Shown piece by piece: positions 1 through 11,900 of a stretch of 64,000 nucleotides of DNA. Origin of the DNA: Phytoseiulus persimilis (taxonomy: Eukaryota > Arthropoda > Arachnida > Mesostigmata > Phytoseiidae); assembly GCA_037576195.1 (NCBI GenBank), contig CM075101.1, positions 5,146,001-5,210,000 of the forward strand. The letters are read 5' to 3'. The position numbers and the translations under genes are program-made. How positions within the stretch are numbered: the first letter of the stretch is position 1; the number at the start of each line of letters is the position of its first letter. Below the pieces are notes generated by a model. That model saw nothing but the letters and a program-made list of their open reading frames with translations, made no database searches and had not been told where the DNA came from.

Positions 1-3000
1 CCCTGAAACAAGAGATCAGTGTCTAACGCTTTCTCGAGCTGCACGAAGCGTTAGCTCGTTGGGCAATCGGTTTCCCTCGTTCGTCGATGCCGGAGATACT
101 CCGCATCGAAAATTGAAACGGTTTGGTGTCCGGAGGCGATGGAATCTGTTCAGAGCGGAAGGGAAAACTTTTGGGAAACACCGCGGGCAAGGTCGATTTC
201 CGCAGAACTCTCTGATAATTGACGTGCTGGTACAGTTCAGGTATGATGAGAGGTCGGATTGCGGCGGCTGAAACCACGGCGAACGAGCTACGACGGCTTC
301 GACCCGTGGCGCGGGCGTTTGGCTGAAGCATTTAGCCGAGGGGGAAATCGCCGCGGATCTCGTCATCGAATTCCGAGCGGAGCCGGCGACGAACTTCCCC
401 GGTTGAATGAATCCCGAACTTTTGGAGAAGCGATTTCGCGCCGCTGCTTCGAGCCATTGATTGTTGGCCCCAGGAGCCAACAGGTATCCAACCTGTTAGA
501 TACGCGCTCGGACAACGAGGTTTCGACGTTTGGTCAATTATACTCGGCCGAGGCAACTTTATTGCTCTGGCGACCTCGTTCACTGTTCGGCCACCACACG
601 ATGCGGAGTCTTTGTGATGACAGTCGGCGCAACCATCGGGGCGCAGCCGCGAAGGAAGTGCGCAAATCTTTCGAGGGCCGAGCTCGTCGTATGCGCCGGA
701 GGTCATCGCCAAGCGGGCGCTGCGGTGTTGTTCCGAAGGAAGTGATTCGGAACTTCAGAGAACTCGTGAGACAGAACAAACAGCCGGGAGGACGCTCGTT
801 AGAGCGAGACTGGGACGGAGTCGGACGGGGGAGAAGATTCTGGCGGGCGCTGCGTTTGGGAGTCGGAACTGTTTCGAATTGTTTTAATTGTGTCGATGCT
901 ATGGCCGCGAATTTTACAACCTGAAGCAGCGCCTCCGTGCCAGTAGGCGTCGCACGAGTTCCCGCTCGAATAAAATCGTAGAAACGTGCAGCAAAACTCG
1001 TGTGCCGCAATGTGGGCGCATCGTTCAGGGAGCGGGAAAAGGCCCACGCTCCCCAACAATTCGCAATGGTGAATGTTCTTCCAGCGAGTTTTTGTGCTCA
1101 CGTGGTCGAGCCTGGTACCCAGCGAACGGTCGGTGGCGGAGGGAAAAGAGGGACGCGCGCGGTACCTTGAGCAGTGAGCATTTTTCCCCCGCATCAAAGT
1201 GATTCTCAAGAGACGCGGGCGCGATCAATGCGGTGAGCGACTCCCGTGAGGTACGTTCTACCTACTCACCTGAAGAGTTGCCTTCTGCAGGTAGACGACA
1301 CTCGGCACACACTCAGTGTAGCGTGCGCGCGTGCACTCGACCTGCTGAATAACAAGTGGTGGTGGTCGTCGTCGTCGTTGTGGTGGTGGTTGTGGCGGCT
1401 GCGATCCTTAGGCAGGTGGCAGTGGCTGCGGGATTCCTCGTCGACGAGCCGTCCAATACCAAACGAGGATTATCATCAACAAACGGCACAAACCCCTCAC
1501 TTCACTCGATGGATTGGTCGCAACGAGCTCCGAATCGGCGGCACGGATTCGTTAGTGCAGAGATCGTCCTAGTCGTTGCGAACGTCGTTGTTCTGAGGCT
1601 GCTCCCCTGTTCCTGCAAGGGCTCCTTCCCGCGGCTCCGATGCTCGAGTGCTCTGGATTAGCGGGACAGTTGGTTGTTGATTTTTCCTCCTCCGGCCCAC
1701 TGGTCACAATCCGGGGAGCCCAGAAACGATTCTGCAGCAGCACTAGCCAAGTGCAGCACAAGCACTATTGTTATTGGAGGCGCGCACGCGTGCGTGCGTT
1801 CGAATAACCGCCGCCGGCGCTCTCAGAGTTCGAGATCTACCTCTCCTCTAGCGGCTACAGCGAAGGCTGCTGTGCATGTGCCGACTCCGGTCGGGAACCT
1901 TCAGCGGCCACCAATGGGGGAGCCCAGCTCTACACTCTCCGCTGCTGCAACAAGAGGTCCCCGCGAGGAAAGGGACCGTTGGCTGGGGCCAGTGCGGCAC
2001 TCTGCAGCGCCCTCGTACGTCTGTTGGGCAAACGTGGTGGGGTCGTGCAGCTCACTGACGCTGCCACTGATGTTCATCGAAGCACTTTCGTCGGCTAAAC
2101 TATGCGGTGACGACGATGACAGCCCGATCTCCGTCGTTGCAGCTGCTCTCCGGCGCTCCGAAGGGAGCCACGTGCATGTAGGCGACAAGTGGGGTTGGCT
2201 CACCGCGTCCTTCGCCCGTCTTTGGAACGCTGTCGAGCCGACACGTCGGCTCTCGTCCCAGACAGCGCTCGAAACCTCCGTCAGCGCGTCGCGATCCCGT
2301 CGTATGGGAAGCCTCCTGCACGAACATGATATCTGAATCTCTCGATGAGAACGCAGGAGCCAGGTCGCGGACAGCTGGAAATTGTCGAAAAGGAGGAGGG
2401 GGGAGCGGCCCGCAGAGGCTTCCAAGCATTCAACAGATTATCTGAGGGGCTGACTTCGTCGTCACCGTTCCATCGAGCGCGTTTCGGGTCCGTCATCGCT
2501 CCCGTAATTGAATGTTCCCGGAACGGCATTGGGGCACGAGTCCGCCCCCCGTCCTCGGGCGGGGTCGGCGACACGTTCCTGAACGTGAGTTTCACGTCTT
2601 GATGTGACCGAATCGAGGGCGGAACTGGAAGCGGTCGGAATTATTCAATCGAAACTGATTCTTTATTGGAGTCTTGTTGAGTATGGGAGATAGGTTCGCG
2701 CAACGGACCGACGCTAGAATAACGACTGCGATACGAGGTCGCGAGTTCAACTGTGGGGTGCGTCGGCTCTGTTTGGCCCAGCCGTCGGACGAGGGGACGT
2801 TGGAGTCGATTCGGCGGAGGCGGCTGCAGCAGTAGCAGCAGCAAGCGGACCCGAGGACCAGCAGCGAGATTATTTCGGAATTTCCGACCCTAAAAGAGGC
2901 CTGTGGCTCCCTCTGGTGGCTGTGGGGGACAGCGTGGCCTTGGAGAGGCATATTGGCCTTCGTCTCCTCTTCCTTCGAAGGGCACTCGCAGAGCCCTGCT

Positions 3001-3285
3001 TCTTGCTCCCCCGGCCACACAACAAAGATGGCCGCTAGCCTGCAGGATGGATGTTGAATGTGATGTGGTGTAGCGAACGAGCACTCCTGTAACTACGAAC
3101 CCACCGACAGAACCCGACAGAGCCGGTCACCCATTCCATTCACCCGGAGGAACCCGCTTCGGCTCGAATCCGATCAGGGATCCTGCGTGCACCGTTCCAT
3201 CTTGCCAGGACAGCACTCAAATGCTGATCCAGGCCGAGAGATCTTGCAATGTCGGTGACGAACCCTATTGCCAACTAACGGTATC
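1..3285. other. Unassigned upstream region, no recognised gene
   Basis: This stretch is GC-rich and holds several overlapping open frames on both strands, up to about 220 codons. None shows a protein family I recognise, and none has a convincing exon chain, so I treat them as chance frames of GC-rich DNA. The part just before 3286 must contain the 5' UTR and promoter of the transporter gene that follows, but I cannot place the transcription start. A GTG/GTC-rich simple repeat lies at about 1355-1400. An unrecognised short or lineage-specific gene could be hidden here. Confidence 0.5.
1355..1400. repeat. GTG/GTC trinucleotide-rich simple repeat
   Basis: The plus strand runs through GGT/GGTCGTCGTC/GTGGTGGTG-type triplets with few interruptions. 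It is an imperfect microsatellite in the presumed 5' flank of the transporter gene. It could lie in a 5' UTR, but nothing shows that directly. Confidence 0.7.
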
Positions 3286-6200
3286 ATGAGTCGTCGGAGA
3301 TCGTTGTGCCCTGATACGTGTTCCAAGATGGCACGCCGGAAGATGTCCCAAGCCGCCCCGCTCGACATCGGTGAGCGGAGCAAACTGAACCTTTTCTCAA
3401 CGGCGCTCACTCCCGGCTACGCGTTCGGGGTGATCATCATTGTGGTCTGCACGTCCCGCTTCGTTCCTCAAGGAGCGCTGGTCCCCTCGTTGCTGGTGGC
3501 CGCAGTCGCATCCCTGCTCTCAGGTACGTGGTCGGAGCGTTTGTCAAAGGAGACGGCTCCTCGACGATGTCCATTCATCCTTGACTTCTGCTCGAGGCTC
3601 CGAGCTGTCGAAGCCCGCCCGTCTGCCCGTCCGCTTTCCGGATTTCACGCTTTCGCTCGCCTGTGTTCTATCTCGACGGAATCCGCGGGAGCTCGGCTAC
3701 CCCGATCTGCCAGGCGCTGCTCGGAGAAGGCGCGGACCCCACACGGGCCATATTCGGGTCTGCGTTTGAATGCGAGGGTGTGAACACGGTGCTCCCGGAG
3801 GACGAGCTACAACCTCAGCTATCTTTGGCCTGGAGCTCACACGAGATTTGTGAAAGCGCTCTCGACCGACCGACCGACTGGCTGACTGATATCCCTCCAA
3901 ATATAGATATATGTCTACGGCGTTTGCTTTTTGGGCCAGGCGGACAGACGGAGGACTCCTGTCAGGGATCTCTTCCAGCGATTCCCATCGCAACTCGCCC
4001 TACTCATGAGGAGTCACTCAATCGAACCAGAGGGAAGGGAGAAGATCTTCCGGAATTGGGTCACTGTGACCGATATCGGGAGGAAGTTGCGCTGCATTCC
4101 CTCAGATCAAGTTCCCAGTTTGGCAACTTCTCTGAGGGGTGTCACCGCGTTCCGTAGAGTTCCCTCCGCAAACAACCCGTCCATCAGCTTTTGAAACCAA
4201 AAGCTTCTAGATTGGCAGGAACTGGCTCTGAACGCCCTGACACGGTGTCAGGGCAATCGAGTCTTGCCTTCCGGCATCGCATCGGAAGGAATTACCGGTA
4301 TCTGAGCAAGTTCCCTGAGCTCAGAGCGCGGATTGGAGTACAGTTTTGTGGGGGGAATCGGGCCACCAATAGATGGGCTGTGGGACGGGAAACACGAACT
4401 ATTTCCAAAGCAGCGTGACTGTTCCCCGATTCACAGAGCGCGGGGAAGGGGGCGTTATGTCGAGGAGATTCTGCGTCTCCCGTCTAGGCACATCAGAGCA
4501 GTTCGACGATCAAAATCTGATTTGTGGAGTGTGAGATATCGAAGCCAAGTACTAATGGGATGCGAGCGTTCAGATGGTTTGCCAGGGCGAGTTCACTTTG
4601 TGACGAAGGATCGTTCTTTGGAGCGGAAGTTTTTACTGTTGTTGACTTGGGATCGGAGATTATTTTCATATTTGAACCATCACCGTTATGTTAATTACTT
4701 CCGCTCATGAACTGACATAATCAACGCGAGCGACAGTGAGAACGGGACGTGACGACATCTCCTCCTTGAGGGAACGGCCGAGCCCGTTCCTTTCAGGTTT
4801 CGACACCGCTCAGGGGGACAGATTGTTCCGACCGAGCGTTGGCCTGCCTCCAACACAGAGGCATACGAATACAAACGATGCGCTCCAGTTCACTGGAGGG
4901 TCAATCGTACCGTTACCGATTCCTCGATGAGAGCGCGAGAAGCTCCTCCGAGGCCCGAAAATTGTTTTGATTCCGACGGGCATCCGGTCGATCGACGGAA
5001 GTTTTCATTTCGAACGTGAAGGAAAGTGAACTCTAACGGTCGACCATAATAGTTTCACCTGAACCCTCCGCGCGCCCACACACGATGAGAGCGGTCCGCT
5101 TACAGAAGTGTAGCTGAATCCGATCTTCCATTGGAGGCTCGCCGCCTATCAGGAGCAGATTATTCGGGACTAACTTCGAAACTGACAACTTCTATTCGAT
5201 TCCAGGTTTCTGTTACTCGGAGCTTGTGAGCCATGTCGCGAACGGTCAGCGAGAGACTTCAGTATATGAGCTGCTATACAAATGGCTCAATGAGGGCTTC
5301 GCGTACTTTGCGGCCTGGATATCGGTGGTTTATCACACCTGCGCCACGGCGCTCTGCGCCCGAGTTTTGGCCGCTTGTTGCGACGCCATGAGCGATGGCG
5401 CCCTAGAGAAGTTCACGGTGACATCAGGTATCTTTACGCCTTCAGATTCCTTCCTAAGTAGATTCTTTCCAGGCCATCGAAGCCGGGAGGAATTTCCCAG
5501 CCTCCTCTGGACAATCGATGATCCCATCGGAATGTCGATACCTGTTGTCCATGATCTGAGGCTGACGTTGGTCTAGACATTTTTTCAGCACTGACCGGGA
5601 CCGAACTGGATCTCAGTGTTGCTCTCATGGTGATTCCGTGCGGCATCCTGCTCGTGCCGTGGAATCCGTTGAGTCGGCTGATCGTAGATCCCAGCCACGC
5701 ACGGGTGCGCACTTGGGTCAACTTCCTGCTAATATCCTCGGCTTTAGTCGTTGAGGGTGTTTTCGTGGCAGGCGTTGCGTTCCTGCGACACTCGAGAGTG
5801 AAGCCCGTGCCGCCGCCCGGTGGTGAGCTCGGCGGTATGCTCGACAGGAACATCGCCGCGGAAATATTCAACCACAGCGAGCCAATCGGGGTGAGTTCCT
5901 CATTCGTGGGCGGCCGTACGCGACGCCAGTCCAAGGACTAACGTTCTCTCTTCCCGAAGCTTCTGACCGGCGCCGTTCTCTGCGTGTCGATCTTCCTGGC
6001 CCCCCAGTTCTCGCTGCAAGGCTTCCCTCTCTCCGCCTCACTCCCGAAGGCGAGCCAAGGCCACGAGAAAAACAAAATAAAACCGCACAAAGACCTCCCG
6101 TGCATCGTTGTGCTCTCGGCGTTCGGCAACTTCCTCTTCTGTCTCGCGCTGATTGCCGCCCTCTGCAGTGTATCGAGGCAAGACACCTTGGTGGTCTCGT

Positions 6201-8158
6201 TTCAACTGGCAGCGCATGCGAGTCCGGATGCGAGTCTGTTGATTTCTCGTTGCATCAACTGGGTGGTCACAGGTAAAGTTCATCGGGTATCGTGCAGGAA
6301 AATCTTCTAAGAGCACTCGAAATGCTGGGGTCCTCAACGCAGGCTCGGAATACTTCCAGGTTTTTCCTCCGTGAGCCTCGCGTTGTTGATCATCTCGAAC
6401 CTGGCGGAGCTGAATCAGATCGTGCAGGCTCTCGGCCGAGACGGACTCCTCCCCCGCGTCTGCAAACGTCACCATCTGCTCGTGTCGGTGACCATCTCAA
6501 TATGGTCCGGCTTACTGCAGCGAGCAGGACAACTTGTCTTGATGATGTCGTCGGGTCCTGTCCTGATGAACGCTTTGATTTGTTTCTGCACTATCGTCTT
6601 TCGGTATCGCAAGGTCGAGACTCTCAAACCAGCTGTGTTCTCATACAATCTCATTGTGGGTGAGTTCGTCGCAGCGGTATCGGGAATCACCGATCGGACT
6701 CTCGACGGGGTTGGGACCAATTCAATGGGATAGTCAGGAAGTGACGTTTCGAAACGCGAAACCCAATTACAGGTGGCAGCGCCGACAACGAACAGACCCC
6801 GATTTTGGCCAAACGGGACTCGGGTCGCTGCGAGAGCCAGAGCGAGCTGTCAGCCAGCAATACAAACAACGATTCAGCTGAAGAAGACGGAGTTCGCCCC
6901 TCCAAGGATGAGGAAGACATCGATGACATTGTTTACGAGTACAAAACTCAACACAGGAGCTCACAGGTGGGTCGCATGATCGCTCGATCATGGGCGTATG
7001 CCGGAACCGGAGCCGGCAGGTAGTCGCCGAACCACCATTGATGTCCGTTGTTTTGACCGCTGGAAATTTGTTTCCAGGAGAGCTTGCCTATCTTCCCACC
7101 CCACAGGCGAACAAGGTTCTTACGGAAACCCCAACTTGTCAAGTTCTTCATCGTGGGACTTTTATCTTGCTTCGTCTGTGTCTCCTGTATGCTTCAAGGC
7201 CTATCATGCAGTTTTCACCTGAGCCCCGCACTCGTCGCTTCGATGGCCGCCTGCGCCGCCGCGGCTGCTCTCTGTGCCGGTATTCTGATGGTAGCGCTGG
7301 CGCGACAAAAACAAGTCATACCCTTGAAGAATAGACCCAACAAATCAGGCAAGTGCCGCGCCCTATTCCGGGCTTCGCAAGCTCCGGGCGTCGACGAAAT
7401 GCAATGAGCTATATGTCGAGGGAGGGGCAGGGAGGGAACTGTGAGAATACGCGTGACCCTCATGCATCCGTTCCTCGCACAGTCAGGTCTGCATGTAGGG
7501 TACGCCTATTCAGCACAGCCGCAGTGATCACCTCTCAGGTATTTGCACGTCTGAAGGTATGAACGCAGCAGGCGATGCGCTGCATGCCTACACAAAATCA
7601 ATTGGGGTGATTCTTTCCAGGAAAACCTGCTTTGATGTTCCGGGTCCCTATGAGCCCATGGCTCCCAGCGCTCGGAGCGTTCTTGAACGTATTGCTCTTT
7701 GTAGATTCATTTACCACCAATCTCTGCGCGATGTTCTGCTGGTTTATCGCAGGTTCGTAGCGTTGCACCATCTTCGTAGGAATCTTTCAGCTCCTTCCCC
7801 AGCTGTGATTGTACTACTCTTACCGTATATACGGCTTCCTCGTCGACAGCGCTGATCTGATCCATTCGCTTCGATAATTCCAGGAAGCCTGCTTTACGTG
7901 CTTTACGGTGCCCATCATTCAGCGGCCACCGTTGCTCTCCCGTGCGTGTTACAGACGAATAGCAGACAGATGATTTCTCACAGTGAAGGCGGCACCGGCG
8001 TCAGGGTGTTCCTCGAACCGTTATCTACAGACCCATGGGATGATTCGGATGACCAGGACGAGGAGAAGGACTCCCAGAAAGCCGCAGGACAGCAACGAAA
8101 ACGCCCCAACAAGAAGGATCCGTTCAACCCGGTCGACAATATCGTTATGAAACTTTAA
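3286..8158 (+). CDS. SLC7 CAT-family (cationic amino acid transporter-like) membrane protein, 9 exons
   Basis: Exons read 3286-3523, 5206-5427, 5589-5890, 5960-6272, 6360-6659, 6773-6966, 7078-7348, 7621-7752 and 7884-8158. All join in frame, giving 748 aa; eight junctions have AG acceptors, seven have GT donors and one has GC. The product is a multi-spanning membrane protein of the APC superfamily. Recognisable CAT landmarks include the TM1-TM2 block ending ASLLSGFCYSEL, the GRDGLLPRVCKRH loop corresponding to the family AEDGLLF segment, the FRVPMSPWLPALGAFLNV segment, and the last helix GSLLYVLYGAHHS. A hydrophilic acidic loop (about residues 459-523) and the total length resemble SLC7A14/SLC7A4 more than the shorter CATs. 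Family members move arginine, lysine or ornithine across plasma or lysosomal membranes. The usual TM1 glycine signature and TM6 GFxCIATTGEE motif are poorly kept, so transport activity and substrate are uncertain. The start is the first ATG of exon 1; a second in-frame ATG at 3328 is possible. Confidence 0.85.
7349..7620 (+). other. GC-AG intron in the SLC7 gene
   Basis: Exon 7 ends CAG and is followed by GCAAGT rather than GTAAGT, which is the strong consensus expected of rare GC donors. The acceptor is TTCTTTCCAG. Using this donor keeps the frame (phase 1) and joins the conserved segments before and after. No GT donor nearby gives the same continuity. Confidence 0.75.
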
Positions 8159-8376
8159 TGAGCCGAACTCCTAAATCTCACATTTCCACCCAATGGTTTG
8201 AACCGTTGTGATCACGCGCACTTTAGTAGTGCGTCGCACGATGTGAGAATAGACGGAAGGATGGCTGGTTGATCGAATCGATAGAAGGGCAGCAGCGTCC
8301 GTCTGACAGTCAGCAGGGCGAATCCGGAAGACAAAGTCGATGATGAAGTGTCTTATGTAGAATCTTGACAATTAGA

Positions 8377-8382
8377 ATTAAA
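8377..8382 (+). terminator. Possible poly(A) signal (ATTAAA) for the SLC7 gene
   Basis: ATTAAA, the commonest variant of the animal poly(A) signal, lies about 220 nt after the SLC7 stop codon. No AATAAA was seen between the stop and this site. Supported by position only. Confidence 0.35.
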
Positions 8383-8662
8383 TCGGAGTGAAGGGAGCGA
8401 GAGAGAGAGAGGGGATAGGCGGAGAGAAAGAAACTGAACTGCCAGTGCCACATAACCAAAAGGGTTTTAGGCCTCGTCAGGGCGTGAGTATTGCGGCCAT
8501 ATTGCTTCTTACGTCGGACCTCGAGAAGGAAACCAAGCGAGTCGAATGGACCTGTAGCAATATTCAGTTAGGCCATATGCATTGGATACACTCATTGACG
8601 AACTTCGCGTGACTTCGGATCAACGGTAACACATCACGGTCCTCGGGGTCCCCTCTTCCAGA

Positions 8663-8933
8663 TCTGCAGAACATCTGCACACAAGTACAGAGCGCGCTCT
8701 CGAGATCTGGAGATGTGGATGAACTCTCTGAGCGGCTCGGAGCCCAACTCTCGCGCCGTCGGAACTTGGCGCTCAGGATTGAGCTCGAGCTTTCGATCTG
8801 GTCGGCCAAAGTTCTATTCTCCAGCTTGTCATTGTGGAAGTTCACGGAGTGTGCGGAACGGCGGAAAGTTGGGTCCTCTGAGGAATATGCAAAATGGGAT
8901 GATCCGCATAAACTGACGGATGGGGGAATCTAG
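8663..8933 (+). other. Possible unassigned exon (coding-like segment)
   Basis: After a TTCCAG acceptor-like site an open frame reads an amphipathic, charged sequence (DLQNICTQVQSALSRSG, then DELSERLGAQLSRRRNLALR) and stops at 8933. The composition looks helical and protein-like, but I recognise no family. A second coding-like frame (REIVRAASSRSYFPDRLEMY ... EVRWLVGNAH, stop at about 9086) and a third, acidic one ending RELSQM at about 9400 follow within 500 nt. They could be exons of one small unnamed gene, or chance. Confidence 0.2.
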
Positions 8934-11900
8934 AGTTGACCTCACCCGTGAGATCGTACGCGCAGCTTCGAGTCGCTCCTATTTCCCTGATCGTCTGGAA
9001 ATGTACTACGGTGCATGTGTCACCACTGCCGCCATCTGCGGCATGAATTACAAGGAAGTGCGATGGCTTGTTGGAAACGCACATTGACCTGAGAATCCGT
9101 TGATTTTGGTCTGAAGAATAGAATGACTTCGTTCCGATTACCTTGTCCCCATCATGCTTGCAAATTACTCGTTGTTACTTGCTGTAGAGCTCAGACTGAA
9201 CTTGGTGCATCGGCTTCGGGAGCTTTCAGGCTCACCGACTTTTATTGAAACTCTCCCGGTTTTTCATTTTCGCCATGAATCTCATTGAGCCGCTTCCGTG
9301 CGGTGGAGCCTGACTTCCAGCATGAGGGAAGTTCCAGGAAGATCCAGAATGGGAACGCGAACGGGAGCGATTTTCAGAATGAAGAGCGGGAACTCTCGCA
9401 GATGTAAATTGCGAGGCCTCATTCTCGCGATGAAACGATTCACATTATCCGCTCCCGTTCCAGCTGCTGTCGGACAAGTTCTATCCTGATCTAACCCCAC
9501 TGTCGCCGATGTTACCGTTGATCTCTGCAACAGTCTGCTCCGGTGAAAGGCGGTGAGCGGAAACAAATGCCATCGCAAGGGATGACAACAGAAGTATTAG
9601 ACCTCTGATTGTAGGTATGAACATAGACTATTGCACGGAGTACTCTCACACAATTATTACTTACGATCGTTTTCTTGCGAGCATTTTACGAATTATGCAA
9701 CAAGGGTTCTTTTGGTCGCTGAAGACGTCACTTCTTAACATTGATCTCGATTTCTGATGATGAACATTCTGGGCAAGCCAACTTTTCAGTGGCCAAATAT
9801 GTCAAACCAATCAAGTAACGTCGCAAAATATAGCACTATGGTTGCCTTGTGATGTTGACTACTCTGAATTATCGCGCAGACAAAAGGAGAACCTCCTCCG
9901 ACATTGGTTTTAATTCCACAAGGTCGCTCAGAGGCCTTGTTGTCAAGTGCAAAAGATTTTTATTGATGGAAGGCCCGAACTTATTACTTCTTGCCGGCCT
10001 GCAGTACAGCTTCTCGTGTTGCCAGCGGCGTGTTCCAGCTCCACGGTAAGTTCAAGTCGAGCTGTGAGAAACAATACTAGTTATCTATATCGATCTCCAT
10101 CGCTGAGAGCGATGCCGAGAAATCCTTGAAGTATGTTCATCCCGTTGGTTGATAGCAATTTCATTGCCGTTGATTAATTGTTTGTCCACATTTGATACTC
10201 TGTGAGTGTTCGGGAATCCTTTCGGAGTTTCCTGTAGTCACATGGGCCGTTCGGTAGACTTCTGCAATTGTTCTGTTACTCTTTTATTACTTCATAATCA
10301 TGGCTCGATACCGTGAATGATTCCGGATACGACGTCACAACACAAGTCACCTTTTTGTGTCGAAACCTTATGCGTGTCACTCGTTTTTTTTTTCTCCGAA
10401 CAACTTGCGAGTTGATATTTGTAATGAAACGGGGGTTTTGGTGGGATTCACTGGATCGAGCCGTTTGCGAGAGCGATTTGAAAATATTTTCTAAACACTT
10501 CTTCTTCCGATTTTTCATTAAACGAGAAAATGAGCAAAAAAATCAAAAATTCCAACAGGGAAGTTCACCGTCGGGTACTTCAAGTGAGGCCTTTTTACGA
10601 CTCTTGAATGAACAAGTTTATCATTACCACGGATGACTGATATCTCGTTTGCCAAAAAAAAAAAAATATTTCTTTTACTATGGAGCACTCATAATATCTC
10701 TTATTCTGCAATGAACCTGCAACCAAATCACTCACGGGCCCGATGAGCTCCAGTGACGGATATGCAGGAGCTGAGGAACACCCACACGACAACGAGGTGG
10801 GAAACTTACCATCGATTGAGCTTGTGTGCACCTCGTGCGCCCATTTTGCAATGCTGAGTCGGTTGATCGCCGTGTTCGTTACGTTTTTGGAGTTTAGCTC
10901 AACTTGAGGCAGTTAGATTTGGGTGTAACAGACAAGTAAGAGAGGAACCTACCACGGTTCGTTGTGTACACACAGTAAATCAAAGAAGCAAACTAAGAAT
11001 CCTAATGACGAGGACGCGATTTTCTTCGTTGGAAGCTTTACCACATTCTCTTAATCCACTTAGATTCATTCACACAAAGGGAACTTTTCGAGTTGCGCTA
11101 AGTTTGTTTCGGTTGTTTCAACACGGTAGTAGAAGAACGCGTCCTATCCGGAGCTTGTTTTTATACTCATTCACGACGAAGACTATTACTATAACTACCA
11201 CAACATTGATGCGAGATAACAACAATAATATTGAAATACGCATCTCATTATGAAGATAATAATTATGGTACGAGGCAAAGAGTAGTGAACTTCCTCACGA
11301 CACGGGCGGCTCGTCTGATAACCAAGGTCCTGACGACGAATTCGAAGCGCCCATTTAGAAGCTCAAGTCGGATTGACACAGACAATATAGTTGGAAACCC
11401 AATAACTCACAGTCAATGAGCGAATCTGAGTTCATACGTGGCGTGTCCTCCGTCAGTGAGGAGAGAAAAAGTGATGCAGAGAGGTGACCCATTTGACTTC
11501 AACGAGGTCCGAGCAAAGGCTAGCGATTCCGCTGAAATCTGAAAACTGCGTATAAGTGAATGAGCGTGATTAAGAATTAAAAGTCAGACTGTCCGCGCCG
11601 ATCCTATGCATACCGATGATACTGTGGAGCTACCATGAGCGAAATAGCGCGACATGGCGCAGAATCTTCGCGCCACTGCCCCGTTGCGGAGCACGAACCA
11701 TCAAACAAAACTGTCGAGACCATTGGTGGCAGCAGGAATGGTGGAACATTTCTTAGGCAGCCAGTATCGTCCCCCGTAACGACGCGCACCACTATTCTGA
11801 GCGAACTAACCGTTACGCCTGCCCACCAGTACTTCCGTACCAGACGTGCTGACCTACCTTGAAGCCCACCCGACCCAGGTATCAATACTTGGAGAGAGCC

